Shown here: positions 15,824-23,677 of the stretch, piece after piece
Numbering within the stretch: the first letter of the stretch is position 1
Layout: every line of letters starts with the position of its first letter
Assembly: GCF_017115095.1 (NCBI RefSeq)
Contig: NZ_JABXKI010000031.1
Span: 1 to 34,648 of the forward strand
From: Nostoc sp. NMS4
GTDB lineage: Bacteria; Cyanobacteriota; Cyanobacteriia; Cyanobacteriales; Nostocaceae
Length of the DNA stretch: 34,648 bases
Reading direction: 5' to 3'
The notes under the pieces: generated by a model
The model's input: only the letters and a program-made list of their open reading frames with translations
What the model was told of the DNA's origin: nothing
Database searches by the model: none
Translations under genes and position numbers: made by a program

Positions 15824-15872
15824 CTCTAGAGGATATTCCTAGCATCCTCATCCTCTTTATACCTTAGTTACT

Positions 15873-15959
15873 GTAAAAACCGTAACAAGCACAGATATAT
15901 GCGATCGCATTCATAACTTCTCGACATATACTTTAAAGAAATATGACATTTAATTGCGT
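15873..15959 (+). repeat. Left copy of an ~88-bp direct repeat flanking parDE
   Basis: Runs from GTAAAAACCGTAACAAG to ATTTAATTGCGT. It matches 16680-16767 in the same orientation, with a handful of substitutions and one single-base indel. It includes the palindrome ATGCGATCGCAT. The left copy lies about 50 bases before the methyltransferase start. Confidence 0.93.
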
Positions 15960-16021
15960 AGCCAAAGGCGGGCTTTTCGTTCCACCCCACAAGATTGGAT
16001 AATTTATTTGTTGGAAGTCCC

Positions 16022-16330
16022 TTATTCTCCGGCGAGCTCCCGCGCAATATCCATGTTTGCTGCCAGTACACGCACTATTTCAACGGGGTTTTCACCTCTG
16101 TATATCAGGAAATATCGGGGCTGCACCAACCAGAAACGGACGGAAAGCGGGGTCAGGTCGTAACGGTACTGTCCTATTTTGGGGTTGTCTGTCAGTAATT
16201 CACAGGCCCAAAGAAGCTTGTCTAGCGTCCGTTCGGCGGCATCCGAATTATCTCGCGCGATATAGGCATAAATTCCCGCGAGGTCGTTTTCAGCTTGCGG
16301 GGAGAGAATATAAAGTTTTGGGTTCGTCAC
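16022..16330 (-). CDS. parE: RelE/ParE-family toxin
   Basis: A 102-residue toxin of the RelE/ParE superfamily. Typical features are SPQAENDLAGIYAYIARD near the N-terminus, a helical stretch ending LLTDNPKIGQYR, then the strands SVRFWLVQPRYFLIYR and VEIVRVLAANMDI. ParE members poison DNA gyrase, RelE members cleave mRNA on ribosomes. The link to a ribbon-helix-helix antitoxin favours ParE. Translation starts at GTG 16330, overlapping the antitoxin stop by four bases (GTGA), so the two are translationally coupled. The module sits between two direct repeats. Confidence 0.9.
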   Translation of the reverse strand: MTNPKLYILSPQAENDLAGIYAYIARDNSDAAERTLDKLLWACELLTDNPKIGQYRYDLTPLSVRFWLVQPRYFLIYRGENPVEIVRVLAANMDIARELAGE

Positions 16331-16593
16331 AACGATTTTTTGATCAATTGTTGTGCTTTATTGCGGATGCGCTCTCGCGCACCTTCTTGGGGAAGACCTT
16401 GTGCATTATCAAGCTCCGAAAGACCGATAGCGATTTGCTCATTGAGCCACAATTTATACTCTTCGGAATGGTCGTTAAAGCGTTTCAAAAGACGCAACCC
16501 CTCCCGAATCACCTCGCTTTGAGAATGGTACAAGCCGGACTCAACCTGCATTTGGACGAAGGCTTCCAACTCAGGAGTAAGGGAAATATTCAT
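16327..16593 (-). CDS. parD: ParD-type ribbon-helix-helix antitoxin
   Basis: An 88-residue antitoxin with an N-terminal ribbon-helix-helix (MNISLTPELEAFVQMQVESG, then SQSEVIREGLRLLKR) for DNA binding and operon autoregulation. A charged C-terminal region that should cover the toxin follows. The frame stays open further upstream, but the ATG at 16593 matches the family start exactly and has AGGA just upstream (16597-16600 region, minus strand). The longer version would begin inside the right direct repeat. Confidence 0.9.
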   Translation of the reverse strand: MNISLTPELEAFVQMQVESGLYHSQSEVIREGLRLLKRFNDHSEEYKLWLNEQIAIGLSELDNAQGLPQEGARERIRNKAQQLIKKSL

Positions 16594-16679
16594 GTATCCT
16601 ATTTCTTTATAACAATAATAGACATTATAATAACAGTTTTTGTTATTGCTTGCCAGTGAAAACTTTCGCAAATATCTAC

Positions 16680-16767
16680 GTAAAAACCGTAACAAGTAGA
16701 GTTGATATGCGATCGCATTCATAACTCCTCGGCATATACTTTAAAGAAATATGACATTTAATTGCGT
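16680..16767 (+). repeat. Right copy of an ~88-bp direct repeat flanking parDE
   Basis: Matches 15873-15959 in the same orientation. The copy ends 33 bases before the phytochrome-kinase start codon and probably includes promoter or leader sequence of that gene. The 720 bases between the copies contain parDE and little else. Confidence 0.93.
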
Positions 16768-16800
16768 TATTGTAAAAGTCAGCTTTACATAAGTTCAGTT

Positions 16801-19125
16801 ATGAGCCAGCCTGAATATACTACAGCCCAAGTAACAGCCCTGACTAACCACGATCGCAAACTAATTCACAAACCTGGCTCTATTCAAGCTCATGGCGTTC
16901 TCCTGGCACTCAGTACTCAGCTAGAGATACTGCAAGTTAGCAACAATACCCAAGCGTATTTGGGCAAAGAGCCAGAAGATTTGCTCGGTCAACCTTTGAG
17001 CTATTTGCTTGACCCTCAGCAAGTGGAAATTGTCAAGCAGTGCTTGGTGAAAAAAATTGGCAGTGCTAATGCTTTTAAAGTACTAATAGATACCTTAGAT
17101 AAAAAAATATACTTTGATGCTATTGCTCATCGTACAGAAGAAGCTGTGATTCTAGAGCTAGAACCGACCAACTCGGAATCTGAGGTGAGTTTCTTAAGCT
17201 TTCATCGTTTGGCTGGTGAAGCGATCGCAAAAATGCAAAGAACATCTAGTCTGATAGAATTTTTGCATTTAGTGGCTGAAGAAATCCAAAAAATCATCGG
17301 TTTTGATCGGGTGATGGTCTATCAATTTGACGAGTCAGAAGCGGGTTCTGTTGTTGCAGAAGTCAAACGGCAAGATTTATCACCTTATTTAGGACTCCAC
17401 TATCCCGCTACAGACATTCCAGCGCCAGCTAGGGAGTTATACACGCGCTGCTTTCTGCGATTCATCCCTGATTTGACTGCCGAACCTGTCAAACTAGTTC
17501 CAACGGAAAATCCGACAACACATCAACATCTTGACTTAAGTTACTGTCTACTACGGAGTTTTGATTGGTGTTGTACTGAATATCATCAAAATATGGGAGT
17601 GAAGGCTCTTTTGGTGATTTCACTGATTCAAGATCGGAAGCTTTGGGGATTGATATCGTGTCACCATCAAACACCAAAGTATATTTCTTACGAAGTACTA
17701 AAGATGTGCGAATTTTTGGGACAAATTGTGTGTTCAGAGTTAGCGCATAAAATTAGTTACTCGGAATGGGATTATAAGGTAAAGCTTAAATCGCTACAGT
17801 CTGAGTTTTTAGAATCTATTTCCCAAGCAGACAATTTTATCGATGCCCTAATCAAACCGGAAATCCGCTTACTCGATCTTGTTAGTGCTTCAGGAGCGGC
17901 GGTTTGTCTGGATAATGAAATTACCCTTGTAGGAACAACACCGAATATTGATGAAGTTCGGACACTCATTGAATGGGCGGATATCCAAGTTAGTGACAAC
18001 CTATTTTCTACTGATTCTCTGCCGAAACTTTACTCAGAGGCGCTGATATTTAAAGATACTGCTAGTGGTTTGTTGCTATTGCGGATTTCTAAAATCCGGC
18101 GCTATTACATCCTGTGGTTTCGCCCTGAAGTTATCCAAACGGTACACTGGGCAGGAAATCCACAGGAATCCATGCAATATCAGGCTGATGGTAGCTTTAC
18201 CCTATCTCCCCGAAAATCCTTTGAACAATGGCAAGAAACGGTTAGATTAACTTCTCTACCTTGGAAAGCTTGTGAACTTGATAGTGCGATCGCTCTGAGA
18301 AATGCGATCGTTGGTATTGTACTCTCGAAAGCGGATGAATTAGCTAAAATCAACCTGGAGTTAGAGCGCAGCAACCAAGAACTAGCATCCTTTGCCTACG
18401 CCGCTTCCCACGACCTCAAGGAACCTTTGCGGGGCATTTATAACTTCTCGACAGTGTTGCTAGAAGACTATGCTCAAGTATTAGATGATGACGGAATGGA
18501 ATGCTTGCAAACAGTAGTCTCCTTGTCTGTACGCATGGAAACTCTGATTAATGCTCTACTGCGACTCTCGCAGTTAGGACAAGCACATCTGCGCTTGCAA
18601 ACAACCGACCTCAACGAATTGCTCAACCAAGTAATTGATGTTTTTCGTGCTAGTCGCCAAGACTCTAGACTTGTTGATATTCGCATTCCTCGGCCTTTGC
18701 CAACAGTTTTGTGCGATCGAGTTCTCGTTAATGAAGTCTTCAGTAATCTACTTGGTAATGCCTTCAAATACAACGATAAGGCGGAACAATGGGTTGAGAT
18801 TGGCTACTTTTCTCAAGAAGAGGGACAAGGGGGACAAGGGGGACAAGTCTCTCTCTTATCTCCCCCCTCTTCCTTGTCTACCTTGTCTCTTCTCAATGCC
18901 CAATCCCCAATATTTTATATCCGAGATAACGGCATTGGAATTCCACACCATCACCTAGAAACTATCTTTAGATTATTTAAGCGGCTCCATTCTCAGGAAA
19001 AGTACGGTGGAGGAGCCGGTGCAGGACTAGCTATTGTTAAGAAGATTGTTGAACTTCATAACGGTAAAATTTGGGTGAAATCTACTGTAGGCGTTGGCTC
19101 AATGTTCTATTTTACGCTGGAATAG
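16801..19125 (+). CDS. Phytochrome-like sensor histidine kinase
   Basis: A 774-residue soluble photoreceptor kinase with domain order PAS (about 15-125), GAF (150-315), PHY (330-515), HisKA (H537 in SHDLKEPLR) and HATPase (about 635-774). Bilin-site landmarks are PATDIPAPAR (202-211) and, in the PHY tongue, WFRPE (439-443) and PRKSF (470-474). The GAF cysteine that binds phycocyanobilin in Cph1 aligns with C257, but the next residue is Cys, not the near-universal His. The N-terminal bacteriophytochrome cysteine is replaced by His (LTNHDRKLIH). A repeat-derived segment of about 30 residues interrupts the ATPase domain. ATG 16801 is preferred over an upstream in-frame start because it gives a standard N-terminus. 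It is followed by its likely partner regulator. Confidence 0.92.
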   Translation: MSQPEYTTAQVTALTNHDRKLIHKPGSIQAHGVLLALSTQLEILQVSNNTQAYLGKEPEDLLGQPLSYLLDPQQVEIVKQCLVKKIGSANAFKVLIDTLDKKIYFDAIAHRTEEAVILELEPTNSESEVSFLSFHRLAGEAIAKMQRTSSLIEFLHLVAEEIQKIIGFDRVMVYQFDESEAGSVVAEVKRQDLSPYLGLHYPATDIPAPARELYTRCFLRFIPDLTAEPVKLVPTENPTTHQHLDLSYCLLRSFDWCCTEYHQNMGVKALLVISLIQDRKLWGLISCHHQTPKYISYEVLKMCEFLGQIVCSELAHKISYSEWDYKVKLKSLQSEFLESISQADNFIDALIKPEIRLLDLVSASGAAVCLDNEITLVGTTPNIDEVRTLIEWADIQVSDNLFSTDSLPKLYSEALIFKDTASGLLLLRISKIRRYYILWFRPEVIQTVHWAGNPQESMQYQADGSFTLSPRKSFEQWQETVRLTSLPWKACELDSAIALRNAIVGIVLSKADELAKINLELERSNQELASFAYAASHDLKEPLRGIYNFSTVLLEDYAQVLDDDGMECLQTVVSLSVRMETLINALLRLSQLGQAHLRLQTTDLNELLNQVIDVFRASRQDSRLVDIRIPRPLPTVLCDRVLVNEVFSNLLGNAFKYNDKAEQWVEIGYFSQEEGQGGQGGQVSLLSPPSSLSTLSLLNAQSPIFYIRDNGIGIPHHHLETIFRLFKRLHSQEKYGGGAGAGLAIVKKIVELHNGKIWVKSTVGVGSMFYFTLE
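18820..18912 (+). repeat. Tandem-repeat insertion inside the kinase ATPase domain
   Basis: Three GGGGGACAA-type 9-base units on the left and TCCTTGTC/ACCTTGTC copies on the right form an inverted arrangement, followed by the heptamer-like CAATGCCCAATCCCCAAT. It stays in frame and codes for about 30 low-complexity residues (EGQGGQGGQ, then Ser/Leu-rich sequence) just before YIRDNGIGI. The same motifs occur as intergenic repeats elsewhere in the window. Confidence 0.85.
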
Positions 19126-19177
19126 TTTAAGATAATAGCTAAATATGTATTTTTGTTAAGTTCTTTTAAGACTGCGA

Positions 19178-19651
19178 ATGACAAAAAAACTTTATGAACC
19201 GATGCTCGTTGTTGAGGACAGCAATGAAGATTTTCGGATGCTGCAACGTCTGATGCGGCGTATGGCCGTCCAGAACCCCATACATCGTTGTACGAATGGG
19301 GATGAGGTTTTAGAGTTCCTTTATAAACTAGGGAACGATGCCGACGCTAAAGGCGAAGACCTATCTGACTCAAAAGTAGCATTACGACCCTCTGTGATCT
19401 TGCTCGATCTGAATTTGCCAGGTATTGATGGGCGTGACATTTTAGATCGGCTCAAGCAAGACAAGACTTTCAAAGGAATCCCCATCGTTGTTTTTACCAC
19501 ATCATCTAACCCCAAGGATATTGAATTGTGCTACCAAAAGGGCGCAAATGGATATCTGGTAAAACCGATGGATGCTCAGGAACTAAAAAAGACGATTCAG
19601 GCATTCGTGGATTACTGGCTTGAAGCCAATATGCCGCCTGTGTTGGATTAA
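19178..19651 (+). CDS. Rcp1-type single-domain response regulator
   Basis: A 157-residue receiver domain with no output domain. Active-site residues are E13-D14, phospho-acceptor D77 (ILLDLNLPG), T107/T108 (FTTSS) and K129 (LVKP). The slightly long loop before the acceptor strand and the FTTSSNPKDI sequence are typical of cyanobacterial Rcp1, the phosphorylation partner of the Cph1 phytochrome. It begins about 50 bases after the phytochrome kinase stop in the same direction, which supports co-transcription and a direct phosphotransfer relationship. Confidence 0.93.
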   Translation: MTKKLYEPMLVVEDSNEDFRMLQRLMRRMAVQNPIHRCTNGDEVLEFLYKLGNDADAKGEDLSDSKVALRPSVILLDLNLPGIDGRDILDRLKQDKTFKGIPIVVFTTSSNPKDIELCYQKGANGYLVKPMDAQELKKTIQAFVDYWLEANMPPVLD

Positions 19652-19954
19652 TTTGTTTATTATTCTGTTTATTTTCTGTTGATGTCACAGTAGGGACAAT
19701 AGGATAACGAAGAATACGGCTCAGGGGTAACAGCGACATTTTCCTCTTTGGGTCACTGTGTCTGTTTGTTTCTCCTAAATGCGTTTTCGCCATTTTCCTG
19801 TTTTTCCCACTGTCTTCGACTATTTTGTATTGCTTTAGAATTACTAAAGAATTTAGATTTTATTTATAGTTATTTTATATTATTTTTAGAATTATGCAAG
19901 AAAACACAATCTGGATAAAAGGGATCTACATGGCTCCCCGATCCTCATAACCTT
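19652..19954. other. Intergenic stretch between the two regulator genes
   Basis: About 300 AT-rich bases without a gene or clear terminator. The third gene of the light-signalling cassette may have its own promoter here. Confidence 0.55.
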
Positions 19955-21679
19955 ATGCTGGACATACGGACGCTACTCATCATTGATGATTGTGCCGCAG
20001 ATCGGAAAATCTATCGTCGGTATCTTTTGAAAGATCCGCACCAGTCCTACCAGATTTTGGAGGCAGATTGTGCAGAAGATGGATTTGCTTTGTGCCAAAA
20101 AGCACGCTGCGATGTGATTCTGCTGGATTTTTGCTTACCTGATATGAGTGGCTTAGAACTCTTTGATCGGATGCAGCAGGAGGTATTTAAGACTTCTATA
20201 CCCGTGATTATGTTGACAGGGCGGGGTGATGAAGAGATCGCTGTGCAAGTGATGAAACGGGGTGCTTTAGATTATTTAGTCAAGCAAAATCTGACACAGG
20301 ATGTGTTGCAATTAGCAGTCCGCAACGCCATTAAGCAATCGTGCTTACAAGCCCAACTTCAGAAAACTCAGGAGAGACAACGCTTAATTGCTACGACTGC
20401 TTTACGAATTCGCCAGTCTCTTAACCTAGAACAAATTTTGAATACAGCTGTAGCTGAGGTACAGCAACTTCTGAAGTGCGATCGCGTGATGGTGTATCAG
20501 TTCGCCCCAGATACAGATGGTAAGATAGTAGCCTCATCAGTTGAGTCATACCGCACTGTGGCATTGTGCGATCGCGTCGAGGCTAGGGAAGAAGTAGGGG
20601 AGCAGAGGGAGGAAAGAGGTAAATTAATTACTCATTCTCCCCCTTGCACCCTGCACCCTGCCCCTTTGCCTCTTGTGCAATCCCCAATTCCTTATATCTA
20701 TGAGCTTGGTTTGTGTAATTGTGTCAGCCTAAAAGAGCAATTTAATACTCAAGCAAATCTGGTAGTGCCGATTAATTTGAGCAACAATGGGAACCCAACC
20801 CCCAAGCTTTGGGGTTTATTGATTGCTCATCATAATTCCGGGGAGCTACACTGGCAAACTGATGATGCAGAAATGCTCAATGAAGTATCAGTGCAATTAG
20901 CGATCGCTATTCAACAGGCGGAATTGTTAGCCCAAACTCAAGCAGCCCTTGCTAAAGAAAAGCAACTCAATGTATTTAAATCCCAAATAATTACAACGGT
21001 TTCCCATGAGTATCGAACGCCGCTAACTTCAATTTTGGCTGCTGCATCAACTTTGGTAAAACATAGCCAGCAACTGGATGAGTCTAAACAAGAGAGGTTC
21101 TTGGGAATGATTGAACAGAAAGCAAGGTATATGTCCAAACTTGTGGATAATATGCTTCTGGTTAACCAACTTGAACTGGAAAAACCCAAGTTTCAACCAA
21201 TCTTAGTAGATTTACTACAATTTTTTTCTGACCTTTTAGAACAAGAGCGAGAAACAGTAGGCGATCGCCACGAATTGATTTTTAAAGTTACTGGTAATCA
21301 TCATGGATTTTGGGGCGATCGCGGACTTTTGCAACAAATTTTTATTAACTTAATGTCCAATGCAATTAAGTACTCTCCAGACGGAGGGAGTGTAGAATTT
21401 CACCTGATCGGCAACGAATCAGAAGCAATTTTTTACATCCAAGATCGGGGAATTGGTATCCCGATGGCAGATCAAGAAAATTTATTTCAATCCTTCAGTC
21501 GTGGTAGTAATGTTGATACCATTCCTGGCACTGGCTTAGGGCTAGCGATCGCTAAAGCTTGTGTCGAGTTACATGATGGTAATATTAGCTTGTGGAGTCA
21601 AGTAGGGCAAGGAACTAAAGTTACTGTTAGCTTACCGAAGGCATTTCCAATGAGTCAACTATCCCCATCATCAAGTTGA
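19955..21679 (+). CDS. Response-regulator/GAF/histidine kinase hybrid
   Basis: A 574-residue cytoplasmic signalling protein: receiver domain first (about 5-120; D11-D12, acceptor D58 in LLDFCLPDMSG, K110), then a GAF domain (about 145-325), HisKA (H351 in VSHEYRTPLTSI) and HATPase (NLMSNAIKYS, DRGIGIP, GTGLGLAIAK). The GAF has phytochrome/cyanobacteriochrome-like CDRVMVYQF and WGLLIAHH, but no clear bilin cysteine-histidine pair, and a low-complexity insertion around residues 209-243. An N-terminal receiver on a kinase suggests it takes phosphate or a conformational signal from an upstream kinase. It lies directly after the phytochrome/Rcp1 pair in the same direction, so it is a candidate downstream step. 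Confidence 0.9.
   Translation: MLDIRTLLIIDDCAADRKIYRRYLLKDPHQSYQILEADCAEDGFALCQKARCDVILLDFCLPDMSGLELFDRMQQEVFKTSIPVIMLTGRGDEEIAVQVMKRGALDYLVKQNLTQDVLQLAVRNAIKQSCLQAQLQKTQERQRLIATTALRIRQSLNLEQILNTAVAEVQQLLKCDRVMVYQFAPDTDGKIVASSVESYRTVALCDRVEAREEVGEQREERGKLITHSPPCTLHPAPLPLVQSPIPYIYELGLCNCVSLKEQFNTQANLVVPINLSNNGNPTPKLWGLLIAHHNSGELHWQTDDAEMLNEVSVQLAIAIQQAELLAQTQAALAKEKQLNVFKSQIITTVSHEYRTPLTSILAAASTLVKHSQQLDESKQERFLGMIEQKARYMSKLVDNMLLVNQLELEKPKFQPILVDLLQFFSDLLEQERETVGDRHELIFKVTGNHHGFWGDRGLLQQIFINLMSNAIKYSPDGGSVEFHLIGNESEAIFYIQDRGIGIPMADQENLFQSFSRGSNVDTIPGTGLGLAIAKACVELHDGNISLWSQVGQGTKVTVSLPKAFPMSQLSPSSS
20581..20690 (+). repeat. Repeat-derived insertion inside the GAF domain of the hybrid kinase
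   Basis: A purine-rich run (GAAGTAGGGGAGCAGAGGGA) is followed by a pyrimidine-rich run with tandem TGCACCC heptamers. It is in frame, coding for about 35 low-complexity residues (REEVGEQREERGK, then a Pro/His-rich part) between CDRVEA and PIPYIYELG. It resembles intergenic short tandem repeats of the genome. Confidence 0.75.
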
Positions 21680-21709
21680 TTCTATATAATTTGAAAATAT
21701 ATCTTGTAA

Positions 21710-22216
21710 TTATTCATCTTGAATTTCTATCTTGCTAATCAACCATTCTTCGATTGTTTTCCCGCAAGGTTCAGAACTTTGGCAATCACTGACGTTTTCT
21801 AGAGAATAATACATTTTTACTTTTTTGTTGACGTATTTATCTGGTTCGCAAACTTCAAAGACTGCACCGACACCTTCATATACTTTACCATTTTCATCGA
21901 CAACATTAACGTAGCATTTTAAGTCTCCGTTTTGCATATCTTTGATCGTACCAACAATGGGGTTATCGTTTTTAATTTCCTTGGATTGATTGTTTTTAAG
22001 AGGTGTTTTTTCAGTTGATGCTGAATTAATCGGTTTTTTGTTATTATCTAATTTTATTTGATTTACAGAAATAGATTCAGAATTAACTTTGATAGCTGTT
22101 GTAGTATTTTCTGGATTCGCTTTATTCTGTTGAGAAATACTATTGCTAGAGTTACTGCAACTTACAATCAACATAGAACCAAAAAACAACGTGGTAGTGA
22201 AAATTGTTTTTTTCAT
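21710..22216 (-). CDS. Putative lipoprotein of unknown function
   Basis: A 168-residue protein with a lipoprotein signal peptide (MKKTIFTTTLFFGSMLIVSC; lipobox cysteine C20) and a low-complexity Asn/Ser/Lys-rich linker (about 21-85). A C-terminal domain of about 80 residues follows, with four cysteines (in LKCYVNV, VFEVCEP, VSDCQS and EPCGKT). The cysteines suggest disulphides in the periplasm. The family is not recognised. It is convergent with the hybrid kinase gene and has a separate upstream region, so it is probably unrelated to the light-signalling cassette. Confidence 0.75.
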   Translation of the reverse strand: MKKTIFTTTLFFGSMLIVSCSNSSNSISQQNKANPENTTTAIKVNSESISVNQIKLDNNKKPINSASTEKTPLKNNQSKEIKNDNPIVGTIKDMQNGDLKCYVNVVDENGKVYEGVGAVFEVCEPDKYVNKKVKMYYSLENVSDCQSSEPCGKTIEEWLISKIEIQDE

Positions 22217-22399
22217 TTTATATTAAGTTTTTGATGATTTTTCTTAGCGATCGCAATTTTATGTGTTGGAAGTTATAAATGACATCGTGATATTTGCTGA
22301 AAATACTCGGTGTTAGCTGCACTTTTTGTATATTATTCGGTAAACTGCTTAGAGAATGTTTGAAAAGTCTTCTTGTCGGTATGTATCAAATATTTTTTT

Positions 22400-22484
22400 A
22401 CCCCACCCTAACCCTCCCCTTATAAAGGGGAGGGAACTAGATTCTCCGGTTCCCCCCCTTTATAAGGGGGGATTAAGGGGGGTA
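22400..22484. repeat. Pair of CCCCTTTATAAGGGG-type palindromes
   Basis: CCCTCCCCTTATAAAGGGGAGGG (22412-22434) forms a near-perfect stem. About 17 bases later CCCCCCCTTTATAAGGGGGG (22452-22471) forms a second one, followed by GATTAAGGGGGG. This looks like a palindromic repeat family rather than a gene-specific signal. Confidence 0.75.
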
Positions 22485-22567
22485 AGAATGCAATTAAAAT
22501 CACAGCCAACGAGTTTTCAAACAACTTCTTAGAGGATGCCTTAATACTGATAAAATAATACTTAATT

Positions 22568-22664
22568 GAAGAATTCAGAATCAAGACGCTCTCTACGACT
22601 CGCTACTGCTGCGCTATCAGCTTTTTCGGTAACAAAAATTCATTCTGACTCCTGAATTCTGTTC
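22568..22664. repeat. Composite repeat bounded by inverted GAATTCAG arms
   Basis: GAAGAATTCAGAATCA on the left and TGACTCCTGAATTCTG on the right are imperfect inverted copies. They surround a CGC-rich core (GACTCGCTACTGCTGCGC). The arms belong to the dispersed GAATTCAGGAGTCAGAAT family also found at 10815, 23635, 24581 and 27432. Confidence 0.65.
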
Positions 22665-22747
22665 GATAAACTGTAATTGCTAAATATTAATGCTTTGAGC
22701 ATTAAATAAGTATTTAATAAAGTTTAGAAACTGTAAGTATTAATTTT

Positions 22748-23632
22748 GTGTTATTTCAAGGTTTTCTCAACTTAAACAAACCATTTGGCTGGACTTCTCA
22801 CGACTGCGTAGCGCGGGTGCGAAAATTGTTGCACCTCAAACGTGTAGGACACGCGGGAACCTTAGATCCAGCAGCGACAGGGGTTTTACCGATCGCACTT
22901 GGTAAAGCCACAAGATTATTGCAATATCTGCCAGAAAACAAAGCTTACAAGGCTACGATTCGTCTGGGTGTGCGGACTACAACCGATGATTTAGAAGGTG
23001 AAATCATTAATTCTCAACCTTGTGCTGGATTGAGTTTGGCAGAGGTAAAAACTGCACTGGCACAATTTAAAGGCAAGATTGAGCAAATACCACCGAATTA
23101 CAGTGCAATTCAAGTAGATGGTAAACGTCTCTACGACTTAGCACGTCAAGGTAAAATGGTGGAAGTTCCAGTGCGAATAGTGGAAATTTTTCACATCGAA
23201 ATTTTGGATTGGAGAGAAGGGGATTTTCCTGAATTGGATGTGGCGATCGCTTGTGGATCTGGTACATATATTAGAGCGATCGCTCGTGACTTAGGTACAA
23301 TCTTAGAAACTGGTGGCACTCTTGCAGCTTTGATCCGTACCCAAAGCAGTGGTTTTGATTTAACAGATAGTCTCACTTTCACCGACTTAGAAATTAAACT
23401 ACAAAGTGAGACATTTCAACCTCTTACCCCTGATACAGCCTTACAACATTTGTTGTCTGTTACTTTACCTGCAACATCTGCTCAAAAATGGTGTCAAGGT
23501 CAGCGAGTTTCTCTAAATTCTGATATTACCGGAATAGTGCGAGTTTATCAAGAAGAGACTCGCTTTTTAGGTGTTGGACAATTAGAAGATGAAGTGTTAA
23601 TTCCTCAAATGGTTTTTGAACCGATTTCTTGA
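22748..23632 (+). CDS. truB: tRNA pseudouridine(55) synthase TruB
   Basis: Modifies U55 in the T-loop of most elongator tRNAs. The N-terminal signature [16 protein letters not shown] and the catalytic loop [17 protein letters not shown] (D40) are present, as are [16 protein letters not shown] and the [14 protein letters not shown] segment near residue 170. The 294-residue length fits the family, with a C-terminal region of about 70 residues after the catalytic domain. The start is GTG at 22748; no strong ribosome binding site is visible. It ends next to an inverted repeat and is convergent with the following gene. Confidence 0.96.
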   Translation: MLFQGFLNLNKPFGWTSHDCVARVRKLLHLKRVGHAGTLDPAATGVLPIALGKATRLLQYLPENKAYKATIRLGVRTTTDDLEGEIINSQPCAGLSLAEVKTALAQFKGKIEQIPPNYSAIQVDGKRLYDLARQGKMVEVPVRIVEIFHIEILDWREGDFPELDVAIACGSGTYIRAIARDLGTILETGGTLAALIRTQSSGFDLTDSLTFTDLEIKLQSETFQPLTPDTALQHLLSVTLPATSAQKWCQGQRVSLNSDITGIVRVYQEETRFLGVGQLEDEVLIPQMVFEPIS

Positions 23633-23634
23633 AG

Positions 23635-23672
23635 AAGAATTTAGAAGTCAGAATTCTGACTCCTGAATTCTT
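23635..23672. terminator. 19-bp-stem hairpin between convergent genes
   Basis: AAGAATTTAGAAGTCAGAA is followed at once by its reverse complement with two mismatches. It begins three bases after the truB stop and ends just before the stop of the minus-strand gene, so it can act for both. It is also a copy of the dispersed GAATTCAGGAGTCAGAAT repeat. Confidence 0.6.
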
Positions 23673-23677
23673 TCTTG

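Larger units (their letters stand above)
22217..22747. other. Non-coding region rich in dispersed repeats
   Basis: About 530 bases with no gene. It contains the G/C-run palindromes at 22400-22484 and a composite GAATTCAG-bounded repeat at 22568-22664, both listed separately. The right end should hold the truB promoter. Confidence 0.65.

Noticed and set aside
16057..16659. Plus-strand 200-codon frame across parDE
   Set aside because: Covers two convincing toxin-antitoxin genes on the other strand and resembles no protein family.
16327..16722. Longer form of ParD with 43 extra N-terminal residues
   Set aside because: The extra part reads through AT-rich leader and the direct repeat; the internal ATG at 16593 matches the conserved antitoxin start.
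19506..19793. Minus-strand 95-codon frame overlapping the Rcp1-type gene end
   Set aside because: Half of it is antisense to the conserved receiver domain and the rest shows no family features.
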